From assembly GCF_038070105.1 (NCBI RefSeq), contig NZ_JBBPBZ010000002.1, forward strand, positions 2,678,001-2,742,000: 64,000 nt of DNA, given 5' to 3'. Shown here piece by piece: positions 1 through 8,044 of the stretch (position 1 is the first letter of the stretch; the number at the start of each line of letters is the position of its first letter). The stretch comes from Methylocystis sp. IM3 (GTDB taxonomy: Bacteria > Pseudomonadota > Alphaproteobacteria > Rhizobiales > Beijerinckiaceae). The notes under the pieces were generated by a model that saw only the letters and a program-made list of their open reading frames with translations, had not been told where the DNA came from and did no database searches. Made by a program: the position numbers and the translations under genes.

Positions 1-488
1 CGCAGCCGGTCGCCGGCCCGCGCGCCAACCTTGCCGCGCACGACGACCCGCCCGCCCGACATGCCGGCCAGCTCGCCGGCGAGCGGAGCCGCCAGCATCT
101 CGCCCGCGTCGCCTCTGATCTCGATATGCGCGCCCTCGTTGCCGGAGGCGGCATAGGCCCCGGCCCCGCCGGAAACCGTGATCGCGCCGCCCTTGGCGAG
201 GCGGCCGAGCTCAAGACCCACGTCTCCCTCGACATGGATCGAGAAGCCCGGCAGCAGCTTCGCGCCAAGCCGGTCGAAGCGCGCCGAACCGCCCTCGTAG
301 CGGACATTTTTCAGATCGCCTTCGGCGAGCTTGAACAGATCGCCGACCTTGGTCGAGGCGCGGGTCGTGCCGAGTTCGATCTTCTCGATCGCGGCAAGGG
401 ATTTGCCGGCGAGGCGGTCGGGCGTCAGCGCCGAGAGGTCGACGCGCTGCGGCGGCTCCTGGCGGAGCGTGAAGGTGAAGGGCTTCAC
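1..488 (-). CDS. fhcC: Formyltransferase/hydrolase complex subunit C (partial, 3' end outside window)
   Basis: Gamma subunit of the cytoplasmic formyltransferase/hydrolase complex, which moves the formyl group between tetrahydromethanopterin and methanofuran and releases formate. The visible 162 residues start with GTG and the peptide MKPFTFTLRQEPP, followed by the glycine-rich beta-helix repeats typical of FwdC/FmdC/FhcC (for example GDVGLELGRLAKGGAITVSG and GGRVVVRGKVGARAGD). The GTG overlaps the fhcD stop codon in a GTGA, so the two are translationally coupled. It is the last gene of a B-A-D-C operon on the minus strand, and the rest lies left of the window. Recognition is by family pattern and context and is firm; the C-terminus cannot be judged. 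Confidence 0.92.
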   Translation of the reverse strand, partial: MKPFTFTLRQEPPQRVDLSALTPDRLAGKSLAAIEKIELGTTRASTKVGDLFKLAEGDLKNVRYEGGSARFDRLGAKLLPGFSIHVEGDVGLELGRLAKGGAITVSGGAGAYAASGNEGAHIEIRGDAGEMLAAPLAGELAGMSGGRVVVRGKVGARAGDRL

Positions 489-1393
489 GGCAGCAGATCC
501 TTCAGATGATAGTGGAACGGCCCGAGCTTGCCGCCGTAGTTGCCGGCGCCGACGCGTTTCGCGCCCTTCTCGGGCCCAAGATCGATGATCGCCTTCAGGC
601 CCGCGCGCATGGCCTGACGCACCGCCTCGTCGCTCAGACCGTCGATGACGATCTCCAGCGTGCAGCCGATATCGCTTTCCAGCGCGGTCTTGGTCACGCC
701 CTTCAGCGTCGGGCAATAGGCGTCATTGGTCGAGGCGCTCATGCCCTTGTATTGCGAGCCGACCTTCGAGCCGGAGCGGACGATGCCGCCGGGGAAGGGC
801 ATGATCGCGTCCGGGACCGCATGGATGGCGTTCACGCCCGCCTCGGTGGCGCGCATGGTCGATTCCCAATCCGCGCCCATCACCAGCAGATTGCCGCCGC
901 CGACGCATTTCTTGAGCACGCCGACCTGGCCCTCGACGAAGAACTCGCCGTCCATCACCGGCACGCGCCAGAAGCGGCGCCCGTCGATCGCCTTCGAGGT
1001 CTGCCATTTGTCGCCGAACTGGCGCATCGAATCGCCGACCTTGATCTTCAGATCGCCGTCGAAGGCCGAATAAAGCGCCGTCCCGGGACAGGTGAGGATG
1101 CACTGGCCGACACGATTGACCAGCGCCTTCTCCGCGCCCTTCGTCGAGAAGGCGAAGAACAGCAGTCTGACGCCCGGACGGCCGTCGGGCGTCTCGTCTT
1201 CGGAAAGCTCAGCGTCGATTCCCGCCTCGCAATCGCAGCCAATGACGGACGTGGCGTAGCCCGTGGCCGTCGCCGCCGCCTGATTGGCCCATTTGCGCGT
1301 GGGCGCCGTGACGATGAGTCCCGTCGCGGCCATGGGGAAGGCTTCGGCGAAACTGTCGTCGATCCGAACGCCGTTGCGAACTATACCTTGCAT
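485..1393 (-). CDS. fhcD: Formylmethanofuran:tetrahydromethanopterin formyltransferase
   Basis: Delta subunit (Ftr family, 302 residues, normal length). It transfers the formyl group from N5-formyl-H4MPT to methanofuran. The N-terminus NGVRIDDSFAEAFPM is the classic Ftr opening. Further family segments are the GGGNLLVMGADW region near residue 165 and the C-terminal GNYGGKLGPFHYHLKDLL. The gene overlaps the end of fhcA by 13 bases and couples to fhcC through GTGA. In methylotrophs this enzyme acts with FhcABC as one complex in the formaldehyde-to-formate branch. Start and product are well supported. Confidence 0.96.
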   Translation of the reverse strand: MQGIVRNGVRIDDSFAEAFPMAATGLIVTAPTRKWANQAAATATGYATSVIGCDCEAGIDAELSEDETPDGRPGVRLLFFAFSTKGAEKALVNRVGQCILTCPGTALYSAFDGDLKIKVGDSMRQFGDKWQTSKAIDGRRFWRVPVMDGEFFVEGQVGVLKKCVGGGNLLVMGADWESTMRATEAGVNAIHAVPDAIMPFPGGIVRSGSKVGSQYKGMSASTNDAYCPTLKGVTKTALESDIGCTLEIVIDGLSDEAVRQAMRAGLKAIIDLGPEKGAKRVGAGNYGGKLGPFHYHLKDLLP

Positions 1394-3015
1394 GCGACCT
1401 CCGCAAAGGCGTCCTTGTGCGGCAGAGCTGCGTCCGGCACGTCGAAAATGCCGCGCGGCAGCCCGTAAAGCTCTTCGTAATAGCTGTCGAGCCGCTTGTT
1501 GATGGCCTTGTCGAAGCGCGGGCTGATGTGCAGCGTCCTGCCGCGACGGTAGTGCGAGACCTCGCCGTCACGCACCACGAGGTCGCCATCCTTGAAGACA
1601 TAGGCCGCGCGGCGGAACATGCCCGCCTTGTCGCTGCTCTCCTTGTAGATCGCAATATCGGCGATGGCGCCGGGCGCCAGCGCGCCACGGTCGGTGAAGC
1701 CGAAGAGCTTCGCCGCGCCGGAGCGACTCATCTGCGCGAGCTCATAGTAGGTATATTCGCGCGTGATCGACGGCAGCGTCGTGTGCGCCAGCACCTCGGC
1801 CGGCAGACGCGACATGACCTGCGCGCGCAAATCCGCGCTCATCAGCAACGCGAACAGCTCCGGATAGGCGGTGAAAGGGCCGCCGTTCGGATGGTCGGTC
1901 GTGAAGAAGACCTGCTCGGGGTTCTTGATGAGCAGGAACAGCTCGAGGCCCGCCGCCCATTGGATGGCGTTGTAGTAGTTCGATATCTTGTAGGCGTAGG
2001 GCACGATGCCGCCGCCGTTGGCGTCGCCGTCGAATATCGCGCCCTTCTTCGGACTGCCGCCGGGCATGCTGTTGAACTGCTTCAGCACGTCCGAAGAGAT
2101 GGTCACCGTCTGCGAGAACATCACCTGGCCGACGTCGACCGTGACGTTCGGATTGGCGTTGATCTTCTCCGCGAAGGCCGCCGCGGCGGAGGAGAAGGCG
2201 TTCGCGCCTTCCGTGCCATAGGCGTAGAACTGCACATGGGCCAGATGCAGCGGCAGGCCCTGCGACGCGTCGATCGTGTCGAGCGCCGTCTGAATATTGC
2301 CGGCGATGCCCAGATTGTTCATGTGCAGATGCAGCGGGTGATGAACGCCCACAGCCTGCGTCGCCTTCTGTAGCGCTTGGAAAATCTTGCGCGACGAGAG
2401 GCCGTAGAAGGGCACCTCGTCGTCGAGCCCGAAGGCGCGCATGTTCTCCTTGAAGGCCTCGCAGCCGCCCGGATTGATGCATTTGAGGCCCAGCGACTTC
2501 GTGCCGCTCACCGTCTGGGCGACATAGTCGTTTATCGCGCTTTCCGATTCGCCCGCGCGCAACTGGCGCAGCAGGAAGTCGTCGTTGCCGAGGACGGTCA
2601 GCGCGCCTTTGTCGATGATCGGCACGTCGTTCAATTCGAAATGCGTCTGCAACGAATGATGCGGCGCCATCGCCGGCTCGACAACCGTGGTGAAGCCCAT
2701 CTGCGCGTAAAGGCGCCCGGTCTCATAGGTCGACCATTTGGCCGTCGAGAGCGGCGTGCCGGAAACGCGCGCGCGAATCGCGCGGTGAAGCTCCGGCAGC
2801 AGCAGGCGCGCCGTGTTCACATTGCCGCCGGCGATGTGGGAGTGAATGTCGATCGCTCCCGCCATGACGATATGGCCGGCGCAGTCGATTTCCTTGTCGG
2901 CTTTGCCGCCCGCGGGCGGCGCGACGATGCGGCCGTCTTCGAACCAGACGTCGCCGACGCCGTCCCGGCCGGTCGCCGGATCGACGACATGGCCGCCACG
3001 CAAAACTGTCAGCAA
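1381..3015 (-). CDS. fhcA: Formyltransferase/hydrolase complex subunit A (amidohydrolase-like)
   Basis: Alpha subunit, 544 residues, of the amidohydrolase superfamily; in the known complex it hydrolyses formylmethanofuran to formate and methanofuran. The metal-binding motif DIHSH is at residues 56-60 (His58, His60), and further histidine segments HPLHLHMNN and LAHVQFYAYG follow in the middle of the protein. The start overlaps the end of fhcB by seven bases, indicating coupled translation. In methylotrophs the complex lost redox function and works as a hydrolase; I infer the same here from the presence of fhcD and the gene order. Confidence 0.95.
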   Translation of the reverse strand: MLTVLRGGHVVDPATGRDGVGDVWFEDGRIVAPPAGGKADKEIDCAGHIVMAGAIDIHSHIAGGNVNTARLLLPELHRAIRARVSGTPLSTAKWSTYETGRLYAQMGFTTVVEPAMAPHHSLQTHFELNDVPIIDKGALTVLGNDDFLLRQLRAGESESAINDYVAQTVSGTKSLGLKCINPGGCEAFKENMRAFGLDDEVPFYGLSSRKIFQALQKATQAVGVHHPLHLHMNNLGIAGNIQTALDTIDASQGLPLHLAHVQFYAYGTEGANAFSSAAAAFAEKINANPNVTVDVGQVMFSQTVTISSDVLKQFNSMPGGSPKKGAIFDGDANGGGIVPYAYKISNYYNAIQWAAGLELFLLIKNPEQVFFTTDHPNGGPFTAYPELFALLMSADLRAQVMSRLPAEVLAHTTLPSITREYTYYELAQMSRSGAAKLFGFTDRGALAPGAIADIAIYKESSDKAGMFRRAAYVFKDGDLVVRDGEVSHYRRGRTLHISPRFDKAINKRLDSYYEELYGLPRGIFDVPDAALPHKDAFAEVACKV

Positions 3016-4112
3016 GGCGCGACCTCCGAAACATTCGCCATGATGGCGTCGATGACATGCGCGACCGTCGGCGCGTCGGTCGGCGCCGTGGCCGTGCGCA
3101 GCGTCAGGCCGCCGGTCTCCTGGGCCATGAGCACGGCGTCATGCGTGACGCCGGGCCGACCAACCTCGATGTAAAGCCCATGCGCAGGCTCGGCGCCCGC
3201 CGGGGCCAGCGTGACGAGCGGAATGTCCCGCCGCGCCCAGGGCGGAGCCTCGCCGTCGAAGGCGGAAATCCACAGGGCGGCGTCGGCCTCGCCGCTGTCC
3301 ACGAGGCGCGCGGCCTCGAAACGCCAGGGATCGTGCTCGGGATAGCCGCGGCCAAAGCCGGTGCGCGGCGGAAAGCCCGTCATCCAGCCCGCCGTCTGGG
3401 TGACGCCCGCGGCGCCGGCGCGGCCGCCGATATGGACGCCCGTGAAGCGCGTCGTGACGTTGAGGTCGGTCACGAGCGCCTGCATCATCTCGATGGCCAG
3501 CGCGTCGAGCCCGATCGCCGCCGCCCACACGAAGCAGCCGAAGCGAGCCCCCTTCAGCGTCTCGGCGACGCCGTCGATCAGTTCGAGCTTCGCGGCGTCG
3601 AACGCCAGGGGACGGCCGCCGACGCGCGCGCGCCATGCGGCAAAGACGCCGGAAATTTCCTCGAGGCTCGCCGGGATGATCTTGGCGCCCGGAACGGCGC
3701 CGGCCTCGCTCGCATCCGGCCCGAGCCAGATGACCTTGCGCGGCTGGCCCGCCTGCGAGCCATGGCGCGGCGGCTGATCGAGCGCAAGGCGCTCCAGCAT
3801 GCCGGGCCATTGCCGGGTCAGGCCGGGGCCGACGAGCACGACCACATCGGCGCGGACGCGGGCCTCGTTGGCCGTCGTCGTGAACATGCCGAAGGAGCGT
3901 TTCACGTCCAGGTCCGCGAGAGAATCGCGCGACGCCAGATGATCGAAGGCGCCCCGCAGCCGCTCCGCGAGCAGGATCGCCGCACGGGCGCCGGGAACGT
4001 CGGCCCCCAGCCCTCCGACGAGAGGGAAAGTCGCGCCGCTCAGAATGCGAGCCGCCTGCCTGTAGGCGTCTTCGAGCGCAATCGCTTTGCCGTCGAGCGT
4101 CGCCTTGCTCAT
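3009..4112 (-). CDS. fhcB: Formyltransferase/hydrolase complex subunit B
   Basis: Beta subunit, 367 residues, related to the molybdopterin-binding subunit of archaeal formylmethanofuran dehydrogenase. I chose the ATG at 4112 (MSKATLDGKAIALEDAY) because AGGAAG lies just upstream and the longer open frame encodes low-complexity sequence unlike the family. The segment VGGLGADVPGARAAILLAERLRG resembles the FwdB/FhcB N-terminal domain. It is the first gene of the B-A-D-C operon. The methylotroph FhcB is known to lack a functional redox cofactor; alignment would be needed to confirm that for this copy. Confidence 0.93.
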   Translation of the reverse strand: MSKATLDGKAIALEDAYRQAARILSGATFPLVGGLGADVPGARAAILLAERLRGAFDHLASRDSLADLDVKRSFGMFTTTANEARVRADVVVLVGPGLTRQWPGMLERLALDQPPRHGSQAGQPRKVIWLGPDASEAGAVPGAKIIPASLEEISGVFAAWRARVGGRPLAFDAAKLELIDGVAETLKGARFGCFVWAAAIGLDALAIEMMQALVTDLNVTTRFTGVHIGGRAGAAGVTQTAGWMTGFPPRTGFGRGYPEHDPWRFEAARLVDSGEADAALWISAFDGEAPPWARRDIPLVTLAPAGAEPAHGLYIEVGRPGVTHDAVLMAQETGGLTLRTATAPTDAPTVAHVIDAIMANVSEVAPC

Positions 4113-4566
4113 CCGCTTCCTGCCTTGTGCCGCTTGGCGGTTGTCGAAAATGCCGCGCGGCGCATTGCCGCGCGAGCCTGAAGTCGCCCTCGCTATGCCG
4201 GCGGCCGGAGGAAAACTCAAAGGCTTTTTTGTTTGATGCGCTTCGGGCCGGGCCGCTGTCGCCGGCGCCCCTACCGAATGCGGACTATGCCTAGCAGCCG
4301 TCAGGCCCCGTGTCGAGAACCTAGGCGCCATATGCCCGACCGGAGGCGACGAAGCGCGCGATTCGAGCAAAGAGGAAAGCCGGGGGGCCTCCGCCGTCGT
4401 AGCCTTTCCGCCCCTCCAACAGCTCGCGAGGGGGCCAATTGCACCGTCAACATGAACATGATAATGCTCTCGCCGAGCTCGAACCTGCCCCCGTCGCCCG
4501 ACCCGAGAAGTCGAGGACATTCAAGAGCAGGATGCAGCCGACAGAGTTCCAAACGGAGGAAATACA
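4113..4566. other. Divergent intergenic region, fhcB / pqqA
   Basis: This 454-base non-coding stretch separates two divergent transcripts and should carry both promoters. A possible minus-10 for pqqA, GATAAT, is at 4460-4465 with TTGCAC at 4439-4444, but the 15-base spacer is short, so this is weak. A good ribosome binding site GGAGGA is at 4555-4560. I saw no tRNA, riboswitch or repeat. Apparent frames on the plus strand cover pqqA out of frame and look spurious. Confidence 0.6.
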
Positions 4567-4644
4567 ATGGCCTGGACCACCCCTGTGATCGTCGAAGTTT
4601 GCGTGGGCATGGAAGTCACCGCCTACTCGTCGGCTGAAATCTAA
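4567..4644 (+). CDS. pqqA: Coenzyme PQQ precursor peptide PqqA
   Basis: A 25-residue peptide, MAWTTPVIVEVCVGMEVTAY followed by SSAEI. The Glu16-Val-Thr-Ala-Tyr20 motif carries the glutamate and tyrosine that are cross-linked by PqqE to build pyrroloquinoline quinone, the cofactor of MxaF and XoxF methanol dehydrogenases. GGAGGA lies six bases before the ATG. Length and motif match the family exactly. No pqqB, C, D or E lies within the window on either side, so this is either a detached precursor gene or an extra copy; methylotrophs often carry more than one pqqA. A hairpin with a T-run follows. Confidence 0.93.
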   Translation: MAWTTPVIVEVCVGMEVTAYSSAEI

Positions 4645-4685
4645 GGATTTCAGGCGAGTCGCCGCCTTTCCGGCGGTCTCTCCAC

Positions 4686-4751
4686 AAAAATCGAGCCGGT
4701 AGGAATAGCGCCGCGACATGCCGGCGTCTCTTACTCGGCTCGATTTTTTTT
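4686..4751 (+). terminator. Large hairpin with T-run after pqqA
   Basis: AAAAATCGAGCCG (4686-4698) pairs perfectly with CGGCTCGATTTTT (4736-4748), followed by more T. The 37-base loop contains a smaller CGCCG/CGGCG stem. It probably ends the short pqqA transcript or attenuates read-through into the peroxidase gene 40 bases downstream. Confidence 0.6.
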
Positions 4752-4790
4752 GCCCAAAATCCAGGAGGCCGCGCCGCCCGCGGAGCTGAT

Positions 4791-5822
4791 ATGAGACATC
4801 CGATTCTCGCCGCCCTTCTTCTGGCCGCCACCTTTACGCCCGCGCCCGCGGGGGCCGGAGCGCCCGACGCCGGAAAGCTCCTCGACGAGGCGAAGGCTCT
4901 CTTTCAGCCGCTCCCCCCTGCCCCTGTCGCCAAGGACCCCGTTCAGGCGGCCCGCGTCGAGCTCGGCCGGCGGCTGTTTTTCGAGAACCGCGTGTCCGAG
5001 GACGGCAATGTGAGCTGCGCGCATTGCCATTTGCCGGACAGGCAGGCGAGCGACGGCCTAGCGAAGGCGATCGGCGTCTTCGGCAAGGAGAATCCGCGCA
5101 ATGCGCCTTCGGTGTTCAACTCCGCGCTGAATTTCAAGCAGCATTGGCGCGGGGACCGCGAATCGCTCGAGGATCAGGCTGAAAAGTCGCTGCTCGGCCC
5201 CGCGAGCTTCGGCAATCCCGACCAGGCGGCGGCCATGGGCAAGCTGAAGGCCGTGCCCGCTTATCCGGAGGCGTTCGCCAAGGCGTTCCCCGGCGAAAAG
5301 GATCCTGTGACTTCAAAGAACTGGGGCCTCGCCGTCGCCTCCTTCGAGCGAACGCTGCTCACGCCCTCGAAATTCGACGCCTTCCTCGCTGGCGACCTCA
5401 AGGCGCTGACGCCGCAAGAGCTTTCCGGCCTGCGCCTCTTCATCGATACGGGTTGCGCTGGCTGCCACAATGGGCCGGGCGTCGGCGGGAATTCCTTCCA
5501 GAAGTTCGGGGTCGTCGAAGACTATTGGAAAGAGACCGGCGTGAAGACGCCCGACAAAGGCCGGGCCGATGTGACCAAGAACGACGCCGACCTCTATGTC
5601 TTCAAGGTTCCGGGCCTGCGCAACGTGGCGAAGACCGACCCCTATTTCCACGACGGCTCGGTCGCGCAACTGGCGAAGGCCGTGGAGATCATGGGGAAGA
5701 CGCAGCTCGGCAAGTCGTTGTCTCCGCAGGAGACGGCCGACATCGTCGCCTTCCTCGGCAGCCTGACGGGGGCGGTCCCGGCGAATTATTCGGCGCCCGA
5801 GCCCTTCCCGGACGCGAAGTAG
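4791..5822 (+). CDS. Di-heme cytochrome c peroxidase
   Basis: A secreted 343-residue protein of the bacterial cytochrome c peroxidase/MauG superfamily, reducing hydrogen peroxide with electrons from c-type cytochromes in the periplasm. Residues 1-22 form a signal peptide ending in AGA. Two heme c motifs are present: CAHCH at 76-80 and CAGCH at 222-226; YFHDGS at 285-290 is a typical C-terminal CCP segment. The gene follows pqqA and faces the response regulator tail-to-tail. Its location beside C1 and PQQ genes suggests a role in protecting the periplasmic methanol oxidation chain, but that is inference. A MauG-type modifying role is less likely because no substrate gene is adjacent. Confidence 0.9.
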   Translation: MRHPILAALLLAATFTPAPAGAGAPDAGKLLDEAKALFQPLPPAPVAKDPVQAARVELGRRLFFENRVSEDGNVSCAHCHLPDRQASDGLAKAIGVFGKENPRNAPSVFNSALNFKQHWRGDRESLEDQAEKSLLGPASFGNPDQAAAMGKLKAVPAYPEAFAKAFPGEKDPVTSKNWGLAVASFERTLLTPSKFDAFLAGDLKALTPQELSGLRLFIDTGCAGCHNGPGVGGNSFQKFGVVEDYWKETGVKTPDKGRADVTKNDADLYVFKVPGLRNVAKTDPYFHDGSVAQLAKAVEIMGKTQLGKSLSPQETADIVAFLGSLTGAVPANYSAPEPFPDAK

Positions 5823-5855
5823 GACCCTCTCTGACGCGAGGGAGCAGGCGCTGGA

Positions 5856-6473
5856 TCACGCCAGCTTCTGCTCCAGCGCGATCTTCATCAGCTCCATGGG
5901 CGTACGGGCGCCGAGCTTGCGCTTCATGATCGAGCAGCTATTGGCGATGGTCTTGTAGGAGACCTGCGTCGCCTCGGCGATTTCATTCATGCCCAGTCCC
6001 GCGCCCAGCATGCGCAGGATCTCGAGCTCCCGCGCCGTGAGGGCCGCGAGCGGACCCGCGCCGCCGCCTTTCTCGAAGGCGAGTTGATTGGCGATCTTCG
6101 GCATCAGAAACACGCCGCCCGCCGCGACCTCGCGCACCGCCGTGACCAGCAGATAGGGATCGTCGTTCTTGGTGACATAGGCTTTCGCGCCGGCGTCGAT
6201 GGCGCGCGCGGCGAAGATCGGATCGTCGTTCATGCTGAAGACGACGATGCGCGCCGCGGGGTCCTCCTGCAGGATACGGCGCGTCAGCTCGAGACCCGAC
6301 ACGCCCGGCATGGCGATGTCGACGACCGTCACATCGGGCCTGTGCGCGAGGAAAGCGGCGAGACCCGTCTCCGCGTCGCGCGCGTCGACGACGTCGATGT
6401 CGCCCTCCCCCGCGAGCATGGCGGCGCAGCCCGCGACAATGATCGGATGGTCGTCAACGATAAGAACCCGCAT
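5856..6473 (-). CDS. NarL/LuxR-family response regulator
   Basis: A 205-residue two-component response regulator. The receiver domain (about 1-120) has the acidic pair Asp7-Asp8, the phosphoacceptor Asp52 in VVDIAMPG, and Lys near 104 (YVTKNDD). A LuxR-type helix-turn-helix occupies about 145-200 (LTARELEILRMLGAG, then EIAEATQVSYKTI). The ATG at 6473 has AGGAGG four bases upstream; a much longer in-frame extension is rejected because it runs antisense through the kinase gene. It is divergent from the sensor kinase, 78 bases apart. Pairs of this type include MoxYX of Paracoccus and PedS2/PedR2 of Pseudomonas putida, which govern methanol or lanthanide-dependent alcohol dehydrogenases. Confidence 0.92.
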   Translation of the reverse strand: MRVLIVDDHPIIVAGCAAMLAGEGDIDVVDARDAETGLAAFLAHRPDVTVVDIAMPGVSGLELTRRILQEDPAARIVVFSMNDDPIFAARAIDAGAKAYVTKNDDPYLLVTAVREVAAGGVFLMPKIANQLAFEKGGGAGPLAALTARELEILRMLGAGLGMNEIAEATQVSYKTIANSCSIMKRKLGARTPMELMKIALEQKLA

Positions 6474-6551
6474 CTTTCCTCCTCGCGCCTGAAGATTGAC
6501 CGCGGGCGCCGCCTTCGTAAAGTCTGCAGCCAACGGATAAGGAAAGCGGCG

Positions 6552-7892
6552 ATGCTGCAAAGTCTGTCCTTGCGCGCGCGGCTGTCTCTCCTGCTCGGCG
6601 GCGTGATCGTCTGCGGCCTGGCCTTTGGCGTCGGGCTCCTGATTCTCCACGCCGGCGCGCGCGTCAGCGCAGAGGCCGAAGGCGCGACGCGGCTCGCGCG
6701 CGATCTGGTCGAGGCCACTCTGCCCCGCCTGAGCGGCGCGGCGAACCCCAAGGCCGAACTCGACGACCTTCTCCAGGATGTGCGGCGGCTGCGACACGTG
6801 CGGGTCGGCGTCGAAGCCGAGGCCGAGCCGCCGCCGAAATCGAAGACTCCCGCGCCCGACTGGTTCAGCGCGCTCGTGTTTCGCCCTCCGCCGCCCGCGC
6901 GAATCGCGACGCCGCTCGGCGCCGTGGAGATCGCCGCCAATCCGGCCGATGAAATCGCAGAGATTTGGGAGGAGATCGTCTGGCTCGCGATCGGCGCGGC
7001 CGGCGTCGCGGGCGTCGCCTTCGCGCTCGTCTCCTACGCCGTTTCCCGCACATTGAGCCCCATCGGCGCGCTCTCGGACGCGCTGCGGCGGCTGGAGCAA
7101 GGCGACTACGACGTGCGCGCGGACGCCGATGGGCCGCCGGAATTCATCCTGATCGCAGAGCGCATCAACGCGCTCGCTGCAACGCTGCGACGGCTGGACG
7201 ATGAAAACCGGCGCCTGGTGCGCCGCATGATTCATGTGCAGGACGAAGAGCGACGCGACATTGCGCGCGATCTTCACGACGAAATCGGCCCCTTCCTCTT
7301 CGCCATTCGCGCTGGCGTCGGGGCGTTGGCGCGCAAGGCCCGTAGCGGCGCTGATCCCGAAGTCCTCGTTGAAGACTGCACGAAGATCGACGCGCAGATC
7401 GCGGCGCTGCAGCAGGTGAACCGCCGCATTCTGGGCCGGCTGCGCCCAGCGGCGCTCTCCGAAATGGGCCTCGCCGACGCGCTCGAGGCGCTCGCGCGCG
7501 GCTGGCGGGAGACGCGGGCCGGCGTGACGATCGATCTCGCCCTCGACGGCGCACGCGGGCCGATCGACGAAACCACGGCGCTCACCGCCTATCGCGTGGC
7601 GCAGGAGGGGCTGACCAACGCCTTCCGCCATTCCGGCGCGCGCCGAATCCGCCTGAGCGTCTCTCGGGAACAGGAAACGCTGCGCATCGAGGTCGAGGAC
7701 GACGGCGCCGGATTTTCAGCGGGCGGGGGCGGCGGATTGGGGCTCAGAGGCATGAGCGAACGCGTCGCCGCGCTCGGCGGGAGGCTGACCTTGACGAATG
7801 CTCCCGGAGGCGGCGCGAAGCTTTCCGCGGAGCTGCGGCGATCTGGGTCAAAACCGTCTCGAATTCGGGAAAAATTCCCGGACCCGTCATGA
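6552..7892 (+). CDS. Membrane sensor histidine kinase (HisKA_3 type)
   Basis: A 446-residue inner-membrane kinase. Transmembrane helix 1 is about residues 10-32 and helix 2 about 140-162, enclosing a proline-rich periplasmic domain of roughly 105 residues. A HAMP linker follows, then the dimerisation/phosphoacceptor helix with RDLHDEIG (His242), an N-box VAQEGLTNAFRHSGA and an HATPase_c G-box DDGAGF. The ATG at 6552 follows AAGGAAAG and gives a proper membrane-anchored N-terminus. It is the obvious partner of the divergent response regulator. It sits directly upstream of the lanthanide receptor gene, so the periplasmic domain may sense metal or alcohol status; this is inference from neighbourhood. 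Confidence 0.9.
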   Translation: MLQSLSLRARLSLLLGGVIVCGLAFGVGLLILHAGARVSAEAEGATRLARDLVEATLPRLSGAANPKAELDDLLQDVRRLRHVRVGVEAEAEPPPKSKTPAPDWFSALVFRPPPPARIATPLGAVEIAANPADEIAEIWEEIVWLAIGAAGVAGVAFALVSYAVSRTLSPIGALSDALRRLEQGDYDVRADADGPPEFILIAERINALAATLRRLDDENRRLVRRMIHVQDEERRDIARDLHDEIGPFLFAIRAGVGALARKARSGADPEVLVEDCTKIDAQIAALQQVNRRILGRLRPAALSEMGLADALEALARGWRETRAGVTIDLALDGARGPIDETTALTAYRVAQEGLTNAFRHSGARRIRLSVSREQETLRIEVEDDGAGFSAGGGGGLGLRGMSERVAALGGRLTLTNAPGGGAKLSAELRRSGSKPSRIREKFPDPS

Positions 7893-8044
7893 CACGATCC
7901 CGACAAAACCGTTATTTTTCAGAACTGTAGCCAATAGGCCACAGGCCGGGAATATTGGCGGGCGCAGCCTCTCCCGTCGATACGATGAGGGCGCGAAACG
8001 CTATAAGCGGGAGCATGGAAATCCAACTCGTGGCCCCCGGCACA

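Noticed and set aside
4791..5822. MbnH-type di-heme enzyme of a methanobactin operon
   Set aside because: No MbnP-like, MbnA, MbnB or MbnC gene is near, and the sequence reads as a standard cytochrome c peroxidase.
5856..7631. A 591-residue minus-strand frame ending in the response regulator
   Set aside because: Its first 386 residues run antisense through the kinase gene and have no family likeness; the regulator starts at 6473 with AGGAGG.
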